Shown: in pieces, positions 8,407 through 21,227 of the stretch | Layout: every line of letters begins with the position of its first letter | Numbering within the stretch: position 1 is the stretch's first letter | Source: Shinella yambaruensis | GTDB lineage: Bacteria > Pseudomonadota > Alphaproteobacteria > Rhizobiales > Rhizobiaceae | Reading direction: 5' to 3' | Assembly (NCBI RefSeq): GCF_022899355.1 | Contig: NZ_JALJCK010000010.1 | Span: forward strand, 62,001 to 126,000 | DNA: 64,000 bases | Notes under the pieces: model-generated | What the model was told of the DNA's origin: nothing | Seen by the model: the letters and a program-made list of their open reading frames with translations, nothing else | Databases searched by the model: none | Made by a program: the position numbers and the translations under genes

Positions 8407-9425
8407 TCCTCAACAATGTCAGCAAGGACTTCGGCACCGGCCAGCCGGCGGTAAGCCGCGTTTCGCTCGACGTGCGAGAGGGCGGCTTCCTTGCGCTGCT
8501 CGGCCCGTCCGGCTGCGGCAAGACGACCGTGCTGCGGATGATCGCCGGCTTCGAGGCGCCGAGCGACGGGGCGATCTTCCTCGGCGAGCGGCTCCTGGCC
8601 GATCCCGCCCAGTCGCTGCCGCCCGAACGGCGCAACATGGCGATGGTGTTCCAGTCCTATGCGTTGTGGCCGCATATGAGCGTGGCCGACAATGTCGGCT
8701 ATCCGCTGAAGGTGCGCGGCGTTTCGAAAGAGGTCTATCGCCGCCGGATCGTCGAGGCACTCGATACGGTGCGCCTTGCCGATCTCGCCGACCGTCGCCC
8801 CGCGGACCTCTCCGGCGGCCAGCGCCAGCGTGTCGCGCTCGCGCGCTGCCTCGTTACCCAGCCGGATGTCGTGCTGCTCGACGAGCCGCTCGCCAATCTC
8901 GACCGGCACCTGCGCCAGGAGATGGAGGAGACGTTTCGCGAGTTCCATATCCGCTCCGGCGCGACGATGATCTATGTCACGCATGACCAGAGCGAGGCCA
9001 TGGCGCTCGCCACCGACATCGCGGTCATGTCCCGGGGCGAGCTGCTGCAGGTCGCGCCGCCGCAGGAGATTTATGCGTGCCCCGAGGGGCGGCTTGTCGG
9101 CAGCCTGATCGGGCGGGGCGCCATCCTCTCGCTTGCCGTGCCCGCCGCAATGCTGCGGAAACTCGACTGGGGCGCGATCCGCGCGCTGCTGGGCGCAGCC
9201 GCGCCTGACGGCGGGGTTCTGGCCGACGTCCTGGTCCGGCCGGAGGATGTCAGGCTGGGCGGCGAAGGGGCCGCTGCGCGTGTGCGCTCATCGCTCTATG
9301 AGGGGGAGCGCTACAGCGTGACGCTGGACCTGGCCGACGGCCAAATCCTCCGGGCCTTCAGCCGCGAAAGGCCGATGCCGGGTGATACCATGTCCGTGAC
9401 GATCACGTCCGCCTGGCGGCTCTAG
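8394..9425 (+). CDS. ABC transporter ATP-binding protein, FbpC/PotA-type
   Basis: 343 residues with GTG start at 8394, overlapping the permease stop. Walker A GPSGCGKTT is at residues 37-45, signature LSGGQRQRVALARC, Walker B VVLLDEP and the switch THDQSEAM, with a TOBE-like C-terminal domain (VLVRPEDVRLGG). It is the energising subunit of the 5716-8406 importer. It remains intact although the permease reading frame is broken, which suggests either a recent mutation or an assembly error upstream. Confidence 0.92.
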   Translation: MAKLILNNVSKDFGTGQPAVSRVSLDVREGGFLALLGPSGCGKTTVLRMIAGFEAPSDGAIFLGERLLADPAQSLPPERRNMAMVFQSYALWPHMSVADNVGYPLKVRGVSKEVYRRRIVEALDTVRLADLADRRPADLSGGQRQRVALARCLVTQPDVVLLDEPLANLDRHLRQEMEETFREFHIRSGATMIYVTHDQSEAMALATDIAVMSRGELLQVAPPQEIYACPEGRLVGSLIGRGAILSLAVPAAMLRKLDWGAIRALLGAAAPDGGVLADVLVRPEDVRLGGEGAAARVRSSLYEGERYSVTLDLADGQILRAFSRERPMPGDTMSVTITSAWRL

Positions 9426-9496
9426 CGAAGAAACTCAGGGAACCAGCGTCCGGCAGAATCGTTCGTCTCTCATCTTTCAATGGAGAACAGGCTGCC

Positions 9497-9676
9497 ATGG
9501 ACAAGAAGTCTCAGGTTTCGAAGTCGAAGGAAGACAGGCGCCGGGACGAGAAGAAGCCCGGCGTGATCGTTGCCGGCCCGGAGGCGCATGCGCGCGAGCG
9601 CGCCGGAAAGGCGCCGGAGGGCCGCAAGCCGAAATCGGGGGACGCGCAGCCGAAGAGCCCGGCAAATCCGTCGTAG
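9497..9676 (+). CDS. Small highly charged hypothetical protein
   Basis: 59 residues, about one-third Lys/Arg/Asp/Glu, low complexity (MDKKSQVSKSKEDRRRDEKK, PGVIVAGPEAHARERAGKAP). No hydrophobic core or known domain was seen, so it is probably disordered. GGAG lies 15 bp before ATG, which is only a weak ribosome-binding site. It lies after the ABC operon and convergent with katG. Small basic proteins like this are common in Rhizobiaceae, but no function is recognised. Confidence 0.5.
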   Translation: MDKKSQVSKSKEDRRRDEKKPGVIVAGPEAHARERAGKAPEGRKPKSGDAQPKSPANPS

Positions 9677-9744
9677 GGCGTTTCGGCTTTTTCGCCTTTT
9701 TGCCGGAACTGCTCAGGCCTTGCGGCCTTGCATTCCTGCTGAAG

Positions 9745-9770
9745 CCTTCCCCCGCCCAGGCGGGGGAAGG
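9745..9770. terminator. Perfect hairpin between convergent genes
   Basis: CCTTCCCCCGCC and GGCGGGGGAAGG are perfect 12-bp complements separated by two bases. A second hairpin, CCGGCGGG-atgg-CCCGCCGG, sits at 9790-9809, directly against the katG stop at 9810. Neither has a T run, so they may terminate weakly or stabilise 3' ends. Confidence 0.45.
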
Positions 9771-9809
9771 TGTGCGTGTGGCATCCCGGCCGGCGGGATG
9801 GCCCGCCGG

Positions 9810-13392
<3,583 letters not shown>

Positions 13393-13651
13393 CGAATGAA
13401 CTGTGCAGGTTGGGCGTTATGGTCATGCCGCCGGCGGCCGGGGATCCATGCAATCGGCGGGGTGAACCGCTGTTCTATTGAACCGTCCGCATCGCGCTGT
13501 TCCCTGGGGAACAGGCTGGCCATGCCGATATGTGCCCTTGTATCCATTGGTCCGCGACAATGCGCCGCCCGCCGCGCCGGGGGTTTGCGGGGCGGTCGCG
13601 ATGCGGCGTTTGACGGAGGAGGGCGGGTGGCCGGCAGCGATTCCGGCGAAA
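13393..13651. other. Intergenic region with one palindrome
   Basis: 259 bp without a supported gene. At 13497-13514, CTGTTCCC-TG-GGGAACAG forms a perfect 8-bp stem, a possible end structure for the leftward RTX gene or an operator; it has no T run. Confidence 0.4.
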
Positions 13652-15067
13652 CTAGAGCAGGAAGTCGCCTTTGCCGAGCGCCAGCTTGCCGTCGAGGTCG
13701 AGGCGGAAATCGGCGGCCTTGTCGCCGTCGATGTCGACTTCCACGACGGTGACGGCCTTGCCGTTTGCCGTCGTCGTGTACCAGCGCAATTCGCCGGCAT
13801 CGCCCGTGAAGGCCTTTCCCCGCGCAAGAAGGGTGAAGCTGTGGCCGGCCTCGGGGCCGTTGGCATCGATGGCGGAAAGGTCGATGCGGTCGCGGCCGGA
13901 TTCGAAATCCGTGATGCGGTCGCGCGCCGCAAGGCCGATTTCGGCGGCGCTGCGGAAAACGAAGGTGTCGGCGCCGGCCCCGCCCGTCAGCCGGTCGGCA
14001 CCCGCCCCGCCGTTCAGCCAGTCGTTGCCTGCGCCGCCTTGGAGCCTGTCGTTGCCGGCAAGGCCCAGAAGCGCGTCATGGCCGCGGCCGCCGGAAAGCG
14101 TATTGGCGTGCGAGGACCCGACGAGGAGATCGGCGTCGTTGGCGGTCGAATCATGCGCCGTGCCGTCGCCCGAGAGATTGCGGAGGGACGCGGAGGCGAC
14201 CTGCAGCTCCTCCAGCGCCATGCCCTTGCCGATGCCGTGGGCCGCCTTCAGCCGGGCAATGGCGGGGGCATATTCCCCGAAGATCGAATCGATGCCGGAA
14301 AACCCTTTGATGCGGCCGGCGGCATCGGCGTCGAAGCGGCTTTCATAGGAGAGGATCTTATCCCGATGGGCGGCATACATGCGGCCGGCATCGAGCGCTT
14401 CTGCCGTCGTCGCCGTGCCTTCCCTCGCGAAGAGCTTGAATTGCTCGGCCTCGACGTAACGCCGGTTGGCGATGCCGGCATGGCCGCCGCCGTTGGAATT
14501 GTAGCGGATCTCGTACCAGGCCTCCGCCCGGTCGCCGGCAAGGATCGCGGCCTTCAGCTTCGGCCCGAGCAAAGAGGGCGCGTTGTAGGCCATGCTGAAC
14601 AGCACGGCGCGCTCGGTGGAGTTTGGGATGCCGGCGAGCCATGTGTCGATCGCCGCCTCGTAGCGCGGCGAGAGCGCGGTCAGCGCCGCCTGGATCTCGG
14701 CATTCGAGGAGAAGGCGAAGGTCTTCGGCACGCCGGGATCGCGCGTCGCGTTCCAGTCGGCCATGACCGTGTCGAGCCGGCTGTTGAGCAGGGCGGTCTC
14801 GCCTTTGGAATAGCTCTGGTCGATGACGGCCTTCAGCCTGGCCTGCAGCGCCGCGCTCCAGCCGCTGCCGGCGATCGCCTTCAGCACGGGTTCGAGATTG
14901 TAGCGCAGGTTGAAGCCGATGCCGATCGTCGGTGCCGGATCGGCCGACGTGTCGAGATAGGCGCGCCGGGTCGAGCCCTCCAGTCCGAGGAGCAGGTCGA
15001 AACCCGTCTTCCGGTAGGCGGACGTGGAGAGCCCGGTGAATTTCAGCATCGTTTGTCCCGTTTTCAT
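13652..15067 (-). CDS. RTX calcium-binding protein with N-terminal lysozyme-like domain
   Basis: 471 residues. Residues about 12-230 resemble phage-type lysozymes (GFDLLLGLEGSTRRAYLDT, then PTIGIGFNLRYNL with the catalytic-type Glu, and AWYEIRYNSNGG). Residues about 330-385 hold four to five RTX nonapeptides (GGAGNDWLN, GGAGADRLT, GGAGADTFV), followed by ITDFESGRDRIDLSAID, the block before the C-terminal secretion signal of type I-secreted proteins; the C terminus ends DFLL. There is no Sec signal, as expected for type I export. Likely a secreted muramidase or bacteriocin-like enzyme. No ABC/MFP export genes are adjacent. ATG at 15049 is an alternative start. Confidence 0.8.
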   Translation of the reverse strand: MKTGQTMLKFTGLSTSAYRKTGFDLLLGLEGSTRRAYLDTSADPAPTIGIGFNLRYNLEPVLKAIAGSGWSAALQARLKAVIDQSYSKGETALLNSRLDTVMADWNATRDPGVPKTFAFSSNAEIQAALTALSPRYEAAIDTWLAGIPNSTERAVLFSMAYNAPSLLGPKLKAAILAGDRAEAWYEIRYNSNGGGHAGIANRRYVEAEQFKLFAREGTATTAEALDAGRMYAAHRDKILSYESRFDADAAGRIKGFSGIDSIFGEYAPAIARLKAAHGIGKGMALEELQVASASLRNLSGDGTAHDSTANDADLLVGSSHANTLSGGRGHDALLGLAGNDRLQGGAGNDWLNGGAGADRLTGGAGADTFVFRSAAEIGLAARDRITDFESGRDRIDLSAIDANGPEAGHSFTLLARGKAFTGDAGELRWYTTTANGKAVTVVEVDIDGDKAADFRLDLDGKLALGKGDFLL

Positions 15068-15200
15068 CGCGTTCGGGCAGCCTAGCGCCCGCCGGGTAAA
15101 GGCGGCGCTCACGAAAAGGGGAAACGCTTTGCTAACGCCGCCCCTTGCAACCCGGTCGTACACCGCCATATTGCCGCCAAGACGAATGGAGACGGATGGC

Positions 15201-15758
15201 ATGAGCGAGAGCAGGATCAGGACACCGCAGGAGGTCGTCGGCTTCTGGTGCGAGACGCTGACGGCCAAGGACTGGTGGCAATCGACGCCGGCGCTCGACG
15301 CGCATGTGCGCGAAACCTTCGCCGAGACGCATTTCGCGCTCTCGCAGGCGGTGACGGCGCCGTGGCGGGCAAGCCCGGAGGCCCAGCTTGCCGCCATCAT
15401 CGTGCTCGACCAGTTTCCCCGCAACATGTACCGCGCCTCGCCGCTGGCCTTCGCCACCGACTGGATCGCCCGGCGCGAGGCGCGTCTTGCGCTGGAGGTC
15501 GGCGCCGACAAGGCCGTTTCCTATGACCGGCGGCATTTCTTTTACATGCCGTTCGAACATTCCGAGGCGCTTGCGGACCAGGATCTTTCCGTCGAGCTCT
15601 TCGAGGCGCATGGCGACGAGATGTATCTCGACTATGCCGTTCGCCACCGGGACGTCATCGCCGAGTATGGCCGCTTTCCCCATCGCAACGCCTTTCTCGG
15701 CCGCGTCTCGACCCGGGAGGAGGAGGCTTACCTCGCCGAGCCGGGCGCCGGCTTCTAG
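15201..15758 (+). CDS. DUF924 family protein
   Basis: 185 residues. VVGFWCETLTAKDWW, LDQFPRNMYR and FYMPFEHSEALADQ are the signature blocks of DUF924, an all-helical TPR-like family of unknown function widespread in Proteobacteria. ATG at 15201 has GGAG nine bases upstream; an in-frame ATG at 15186 is less well placed. It is divergent from the RTX gene and followed 60 bp later by the mechanosensitive channel gene. Confidence 0.88.
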   Translation: MSESRIRTPQEVVGFWCETLTAKDWWQSTPALDAHVRETFAETHFALSQAVTAPWRASPEAQLAAIIVLDQFPRNMYRASPLAFATDWIARREARLALEVGADKAVSYDRRHFFYMPFEHSEALADQDLSVELFEAHGDEMYLDYAVRHRDVIAEYGRFPHRNAFLGRVSTREEEAYLAEPGAGF

Positions 15759-15817
15759 TTCCGCGGGCATGCCGGTTTAAAATGGCCGCATTCGCGGCTA
15801 GAAGGGTGCGCAACCGC

Positions 15818-18337
15818 ATGCCTGTGCTGCGTCGTCTGTTTCCGTTCAACGAGGATGGCCTGTTGCCGACCTTCCGCCTTCTCTCCGTCCTTCTTGCGGT
15901 TCTCCTGCTTGCGGCCGCGCCCGCCCGGGCGCAGACCGCGGCCGCGCCCGCCATCGACGCGACGCAGATCGAGCAGGCGAGCAGCGACCTCGACCGCGCC
16001 AGCGGGCAGCTCAACGCGATTCGCGAGCGGGTGGAGCGGTACAAGGATGACGACGCGCGGCTCGTGGAGCTGAAGATCGAGGCCGAAGCGCTGAACCGGA
16101 CGATCCTGGCCATCTCGGTCGCGACGCGGCCGCGGCTGGAGGCGATCAAGGCGCGCCAGACCGAACTCGGCGACCCGCCCGCCGAGGGCGCGCCGGCCGA
16201 AGCCGCCGTCGTGGTGGAGGAGCGCAAGAAGCTTGCCGCAGAGCGCAACGAAATCAACGCGCTGACCGGGGAGGCGGAAAACCTTTCCATCGAGGCGACG
16301 AAGCTTTCGAACCGCATCACGGAAATCCGCCGGCGGTTGTTCACCGATGCCATCCTCAAGCGTACCGACATCAACACGGCGCTTTTCACGGAGGCCTCCG
16401 GTGCGCTCACGAACGAGACGGCGACGCTCGGCCGCACGGCGACGGCCTGGCTGCAGTTCGTCTGGAAGTTCAAGCGCATGCAGCTTCTGGGCGCCGTCGC
16501 GCTGTCGCTGGTGGCCGCGCTCGTGCTGCTCTCCGGCGGCTACCGGCTGTTTTCCCCCGTCATCACGCGTGCCGTGCAGCAGCAGAAGCCGCACTATATC
16601 ACGCGGCTTTCCGTCGCCTTCTGGTCGACGATCCTGCCGAGCATCGCCGTGGGCGCCTTTGCCGGCACCAGCTATTTCTTCCTCGATACGTTCAACGTGC
16701 TGCGCTCCGACATCGCGCCGATCGCCTCGGTCGCGCTGGGCGTGATGGTTGCAATCTTCTTCGTGGCGCAGCTTGCCAATGCGGTTCTGTCGCCCGGTGA
16801 CGGACATTGGCGGCTGGTTCGCGTGTCCGATCGCGGCGCGCAGCTTCTGTGGCTCTTGATCTTCAGCATGGCCATCGTCAACGGCGCCGACTATTTCCTC
16901 GGCACGATCAGCGAGGTACTGGGCTCCCCGGTCGTGCTGACGGTGGTGAAAAGCTTCTTCGCCTCGATCATCATCGGCGCGCTGCTCGTCGTCACCGCCT
17001 TCATCAAGCCGGTGCTGCACCAGGGGGAAACGCCCGACGCGCAGGGGCGGCCCTGGCCGCGGTCGATCTTCGTCCTCCTGATTCTGACCGGCCTCGGGCT
17101 CATCTTCGCCTCGCTGCTCGGCTATGTCGGCATGGCCCGCTTCATCGCCACGCAGATCGTCGTCACGGGCGCGATCGTGGTGACCATGTATATCGGCTTC
17201 CTCTCCGGCCGCGCCGTCTCGGCGCCCAATGCCTTTGCCGAAACGGCGGTCGGCAAGCGGCTGGAGGAACGCTTCGGCCTGGGCCAGGTGACGCTCGATC
17301 AGGTGGGGCTCGCCGCCGGGCTCAGCATCTATCTGCTGATCTTCGTCTTCTTCGTGCCGCTGGTCCTGCTGCAATGGGGCTTCCAGGTCGCCGACATCGA
17401 ATCCTGGGCCTACCGCATCTTCACGGAAATCCGCATCGGCAGCATCACCATCTCGCTGATCGGCATCTTCGCGGGCATCCTGCTCTTCGTCGCCGGCCTC
17501 CTCATCACGCGCTGGTTCCAGAAATGGGTGGACGGCAATGTCCTGGCGCGCAGCCAGGTCGATGCCGGCGTGCGCAATTCCGTCCGCACCGCCGTCGGCT
17601 ATGCCGGCGTGGCGCTGGCCGGGCTGGTCGGCATATCGGCGGCGGGCATCAACCTGTCCAGCCTCGCGCTCGTTGCCGGTGCCCTCTCGCTCGGTATCGG
17701 TTTCGGCCTGCAGAACATCGTCTCGAACTTCGTCTCGGGCCTCATCCTGCTCGCCGAGCGGCCGTTCAAGGTGGGGGACTGGGTGGTGGCCGGCACGACC
17801 GAGGGCTTCGTGCGCCGCATCTCCGTGCGCGCCACCGAGATCGAGACCTTCCAGCGCCAGACGGTGATCGTGCCGAACTCGGTGCTGATCAACGGGCAGG
17901 TCGGCAACTGGACGCATCGCAACAAGCTCGGCCGCATCGACATGGCGATCAGCGTGCATGCCAGCAATGATCCGCGCAGGGTCCAGGAGATCCTCACCGA
18001 GGTCGTGCGCGGGCAGCAGGGGCTGCTGCGCAATCCCGAGCCCACGGTGGTCTTCCAGGCATTCTCCTCGGCGACACTGGATTTCGAGATCCGGGCCTTT
18101 CTTGCGGATATCCTCAACGGCACGGGCGTGAAGTCCGATCTGCGGGCCGCCGCCCTCGAACGGTTCCGGGCCGAAGGCATCGCCATCGGCGCGCCGGCGG
18201 CGGCGGAAGTGCCGATCAAGATCTCGCCGGAAGGGGCCGATCTCATCACCAGGCTGCTCGACCAGGCGACCCGGGAGAATCGCCGGCCGACGGCGGGCCG
18301 GCGCCGCAAGCCGGCGGAGGACGGGCCCAAGACCTGA
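15818..18337 (+). CDS. MscS-family mechanosensitive channel with DUF3772 domain
   Basis: 839 residues. Signal peptide (LLAVLLLAAAPARAQT) and a periplasmic coiled-coil DUF3772 region (about 30-200), then about ten membrane segments and a C-terminal MscS pore and beta domain (GLVGISAAGINLSSLALVAG, then IVSNFVSGLILLAERPFKVG and TVIVPNSVLINGQVGNW). Such large MscK/YbdG-like channels release solutes on hypo-osmotic shock. ATG at 15818 was chosen over 15782 because AGAAGGG precedes it and it starts at the signal peptide. The osmotic role fits a neighbourhood rich in betaine uptake genes, but that is inference. Confidence 0.92.
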   Translation: MPVLRRLFPFNEDGLLPTFRLLSVLLAVLLLAAAPARAQTAAAPAIDATQIEQASSDLDRASGQLNAIRERVERYKDDDARLVELKIEAEALNRTILAISVATRPRLEAIKARQTELGDPPAEGAPAEAAVVVEERKKLAAERNEINALTGEAENLSIEATKLSNRITEIRRRLFTDAILKRTDINTALFTEASGALTNETATLGRTATAWLQFVWKFKRMQLLGAVALSLVAALVLLSGGYRLFSPVITRAVQQQKPHYITRLSVAFWSTILPSIAVGAFAGTSYFFLDTFNVLRSDIAPIASVALGVMVAIFFVAQLANAVLSPGDGHWRLVRVSDRGAQLLWLLIFSMAIVNGADYFLGTISEVLGSPVVLTVVKSFFASIIIGALLVVTAFIKPVLHQGETPDAQGRPWPRSIFVLLILTGLGLIFASLLGYVGMARFIATQIVVTGAIVVTMYIGFLSGRAVSAPNAFAETAVGKRLEERFGLGQVTLDQVGLAAGLSIYLLIFVFFVPLVLLQWGFQVADIESWAYRIFTEIRIGSITISLIGIFAGILLFVAGLLITRWFQKWVDGNVLARSQVDAGVRNSVRTAVGYAGVALAGLVGISAAGINLSSLALVAGALSLGIGFGLQNIVSNFVSGLILLAERPFKVGDWVVAGTTEGFVRRISVRATEIETFQRQTVIVPNSVLINGQVGNWTHRNKLGRIDMAISVHASNDPRRVQEILTEVVRGQQGLLRNPEPTVVFQAFSSATLDFEIRAFLADILNGTGVKSDLRAAALERFRAEGIAIGAPAAAEVPIKISPEGADLITRLLDQATRENRRPTAGRRRKPAEDGPKT

Positions 18338-18483
18338 CCGCCGTGCCCGATTTGCGGCACATGAACGCCGCATTCACGCTCCATTCAGCCGTTTCCCCAT
18401 AAAACACATGCAAATCCCGGCGCGGAACGATAGTGTTCCGCAAGGGCTTGTGAACAGGGGCGGCGCCGAGGCGCCGGGCAGAG
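18338..18483. other. Short intergenic region with palindrome GCGGAAC-N6-GTTCCGC
   Basis: The inverted repeat at 18422-18441 lies 43-62 bp before the next start codon and may be an operator for the small periplasmic protein gene. Confidence 0.3.
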
Positions 18484-18747
18484 ATGAAGCGAATGATCAT
18501 GATGCTGCTGGTGTCGGCCGCGATGTCCGCTCCGGCCATGGCGGCCTCGGTGACCAACAAGGACGGCGACACCCAGGTGCTCGTCATCGTGGAGGGCGGC
18601 AGCCGCATGGAGGTTGCGCTCGAGCCCGGCGCGACGGAGACGATCTGCCCGTCCGGCTGCTTCCTCACCCTGCCGAACGGTGACCGGATCGCGCTGAACG
18701 GCGGCGAGAATGTCGAGATCCAAGGCGGCTCGGCTTCGGTCAAGTAA
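18484..18747 (+). CDS. Small exported hypothetical protein
   Basis: 87 residues. Signal peptide MLLVSAAMSAPAMA-A (cleavage about residue 21), then a beta-rich periplasmic domain with a Cys pair (TICPSGCFLTLPNGDRIAL) that could form a disulfide. Followed by a strong intrinsic terminator at 18768-18802, so it is a single-gene transcript. The function is not recognised. Confidence 0.7.
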   Translation: MKRMIMMLLVSAAMSAPAMAASVTNKDGDTQVLVIVEGGSRMEVALEPGATETICPSGCFLTLPNGDRIALNGGENVEIQGGSASVK

Positions 18748-18767
18748 GCTTCGAGGCGGATATTTCC

Positions 18768-18802
18768 AGCGGCGCGGAAGATCAACCGCGCCGCTTTTCT
18801 TT
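18768..18802 (+). terminator. Intrinsic terminator after the small exported protein gene
   Basis: AGCGGCGCGG, an 8-base loop, CCGCGCCGCT and then TTTCTTT: a perfect 10-bp GC stem followed by a T-rich tract. Confidence 0.8.
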
Positions 18803-18932
18803 GCGTGACTGCCTCGCGCCCGGGGGAAGAGTTTCGCCCACCGCTTTTTCATGCCCTCTAAATTTAACGCTTTCGCAAAGGGTTGCGGCTACGTCTTAAC
18901 CTGGGGAACATCGTTATTACGAAGGCATATCC

Positions 18933-19760
18933 ATGGCATTTGTCGGCATTTCCGGGATGCAGTATTCCGGCGCGTCTCTCTCGCATCACCGCATCCTTAT
19001 TGCCGAGGACTCGAATGTCTTCACATCCATGATCTCCAAGCGCCTGAAGGAGCTTTTCGACATCGACGTGGAGATTTGCCGCAGCTTCGAGGAAATCGAA
19101 CTGGCCTATGACAAGTCCAGCGAGAAGATCACGCTGGCGATCTCGAACATCAATCTGCCGGGCGCCGAGAACGGCGAGGCGCTGAACTATCTGGTCGACC
19201 TCAGCATTCCGACGATCGTCTTCACCGGCACGTTCCAGCAGAAGACGCGCGACCAGCTGCTGTCCAAGGAGATCGTCGACTACATCCTGAAGGACAATAT
19301 CTTCGCGGTCGACATGCTGGCCGAATCGGTCTGCCGCTTCCTCACCAACCACAACCACCACGTCCTGATCGTCGACGACAGCGCGACGGCCCGGGCGCTG
19401 CTGACGACGCGCCTCAAGCGCTACAACTTCCGCGTCAGCGCGGCGGAAAGCGGCTCGGCGGCGCTCGCCCTCCTGAAGGCAAACCCCGATATCGGCCTGA
19501 TGATCACCGACTACAACATGCCGGATATCGACGGTTTCGAGTTGACGCGGCGCATTCGCGGCACGGTCGGGTCGCATCAGCTGCGCATCATCGGCGTGTC
19601 GTCCTCCACCGATCGCCTGCTTTCCGCCCGCTTCCTCAAGGCCGGAGGCAACGATTTCATCATGCGCCCGTTCATCGACGAGGAATTCTACTGCCGCGTT
19701 AATCAGAACCTCGACACGCTGACCCAGATCAAGACGACCCAGCGGCGCCTGACGGCCTGA
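18933..19760 (+). CDS. Double-receiver response regulator without output domain
   Basis: 275 residues: two CheY-like receiver domains (about 20-130 and 142-262) and no effector. The second has the usual acidic pair (VLIVDDSATA) and phosphoacceptor Asp in MITDYNMPDIDG. In the first, the acceptor position is Asn72 (AISNINLPGAENG) where its paralogue downstream has Asp (LDLNLPDAPN), so the first receiver is probably not phosphorylated. Homology over both receivers shows this gene and the next arose by duplication. It probably acts in signalling towards cyclic-di-GMP control, given the GGDEF neighbour. Confidence 0.88.
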   Translation: MAFVGISGMQYSGASLSHHRILIAEDSNVFTSMISKRLKELFDIDVEICRSFEEIELAYDKSSEKITLAISNINLPGAENGEALNYLVDLSIPTIVFTGTFQQKTRDQLLSKEIVDYILKDNIFAVDMLAESVCRFLTNHNHHVLIVDDSATARALLTTRLKRYNFRVSAAESGSAALALLKANPDIGLMITDYNMPDIDGFELTRRIRGTVGSHQLRIIGVSSSTDRLLSARFLKAGGNDFIMRPFIDEEFYCRVNQNLDTLTQIKTTQRRLTA

Positions 19761-19898
19761 TTCTCCACAGGATTTTCGTGATTCACCCGGATATGTCCCT
19801 TACGTAGCGTGAGATATTTCTTCCCGGATTAACCAGTTGGTAAAACCGGTGGTTTGTAATGCGTTCCAGACCGGAACATCATCAGGGTACTGGACGAC

Positions 19899-21227
19899 GT
19901 GGGAGTGGATACAAATCCGCAGCGAGGGCCTGCATTCTTGCGCCATTCCGGCCAGCGGGTGCTGCTCGTGGAGGACTCGCGCATGTTCTCCACCGCGCTC
20001 AAGTACCGGCTCGAGCGGGAGCTCGGCCTTTGCGTCACCCATTGTTCCAGCATGGCCGCGGTCCGGGCGATCTTCCAGGGCGATGCGCCGGAATTCGTGC
20101 TGGCCGTGCTCGATCTCAACCTGCCCGACGCGCCGAACTGCGAAGCGCTCGACTATGTGATTTCGAAGGGCATTGCGCCGCTGGTCTTCACCGGCTCCTT
20201 CAGCGATGCGACCCGGGACCAAATCCTCGCGAAGAACGTGCTGGACTATGTCGTCAAGGACAATCCGTCGGCGATCCAGCAGCTGGTGCTGGCCGTCGAC
20301 CGCATTCTGACGAGCGGCAAGACGCAGGTGCTCGTCGTCGATTCCGACCCGGAGAGCCTGCAGCGGCAGGTGAACCTGATCGCCAAGCAACGCTTTCAGA
20401 TCATCGCGGTCGAAAGCGGGGCGGCGGCGCTCGATGCGCTTGATTCGCATGGCGGCATCGACATGGTGGTCTGCGATCTCGCGCTTGCCGACATGGACGG
20501 CTTCGACCTCCTGAACGAGATCCGCCAGCGCCATGGCGACGATGCCGTACGCGTCGTCGGCCTGTCGACCTCGGAAGACCGCATGGTGGCCGCCCGCTTC
20601 CTGCGCGCCGGCGGCGATGAATACATCCAGAAGCCGTTCCTCGTCGAAGAGTTCAACAGCCGCATCTTCCACGTCGCGGCAATCCAGAAGCGCGTGCAGT
20701 CGCTGCACCGCATCGCCGCGCGGGACTATCTCACCGACATCTACAACCGCCGCTACTTCTTCGAGGCGGGGCCGCGGCTCGTCGACCAGGCGCTGCGCCG
20801 GGGCGAACCCATGTCGATCGCCATCCTCGACATCGACCATTTCAAGCGCCTCAACGACACCTATGGCCACGAGGTCGGCGACATCGTGCTGAAGGCCGTC
20901 TCGCGCCGGCTCAAGCACCGGGTCGGCGACCGCCACCTCCTGGCGCGGCTCGGCGGGGAGGAGTTCGGCATCATCTTCCACGGCCTGGAACTGGAAGGGG
21001 CGCTGGACTATTGCGAGCGGCTGCGCCTGGAACTGGCGGCACAGCCGATCAATGCGGACGGCGAGCCCCTGACGATCACTGTCTCCGCCGGCCTTGCGGC
21101 GATTTCCGGCCGGGAAACCTTCGACAACTACCTGAACGCCGCCGACCAGTTCCTCTACATGGCCAAGCATGCCGGCCGGAACCGGGTCTTCTCCGAACTG
21201 TCGCTGATGAGCGCGCTGGCAAGCTGA
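19899..21227 (+). CDS. Response regulator with two receivers and a GGDEF diguanylate cyclase domain
   Basis: 442 residues, GTG start. Receiver 1 (VLLVEDSRMF, Asp in VLDLNLPD), receiver 2 (Asp in VCDLALADMDG) and a C-terminal GGDEF domain from about residue 275 with the active-site motif GGEEF (ARLGGEEFGIIFHG), so it should make cyclic-di-GMP. The layout is that of PleD, but receiver 2 is intact here. The 138 bp before it show no terminator, so it may be co-transcribed with the effectorless paralogue. Confidence 0.92.
   Translation: MGVDTNPQRGPAFLRHSGQRVLLVEDSRMFSTALKYRLERELGLCVTHCSSMAAVRAIFQGDAPEFVLAVLDLNLPDAPNCEALDYVISKGIAPLVFTGSFSDATRDQILAKNVLDYVVKDNPSAIQQLVLAVDRILTSGKTQVLVVDSDPESLQRQVNLIAKQRFQIIAVESGAAALDALDSHGGIDMVVCDLALADMDGFDLLNEIRQRHGDDAVRVVGLSTSEDRMVAARFLRAGGDEYIQKPFLVEEFNSRIFHVAAIQKRVQSLHRIAARDYLTDIYNRRYFFEAGPRLVDQALRRGEPMSIAILDIDHFKRLNDTYGHEVGDIVLKAVSRRLKHRVGDRHLLARLGGEEFGIIFHGLELEGALDYCERLRLELAAQPINADGEPLTITVSAGLAAISGRETFDNYLNAADQFLYMAKHAGRNRVFSELSLMSALAS

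Noticed and set aside
13478-15085. 535-codon open frame on the + strand
   Set aside because: Antisense shadow of the RTX/lysozyme-like gene; low-complexity Arg/Gly/Ala composition.
15755-18373. 872-codon open frame on the - strand
   Set aside because: Antisense shadow of the MscS channel gene, typical of high-GC codon use.
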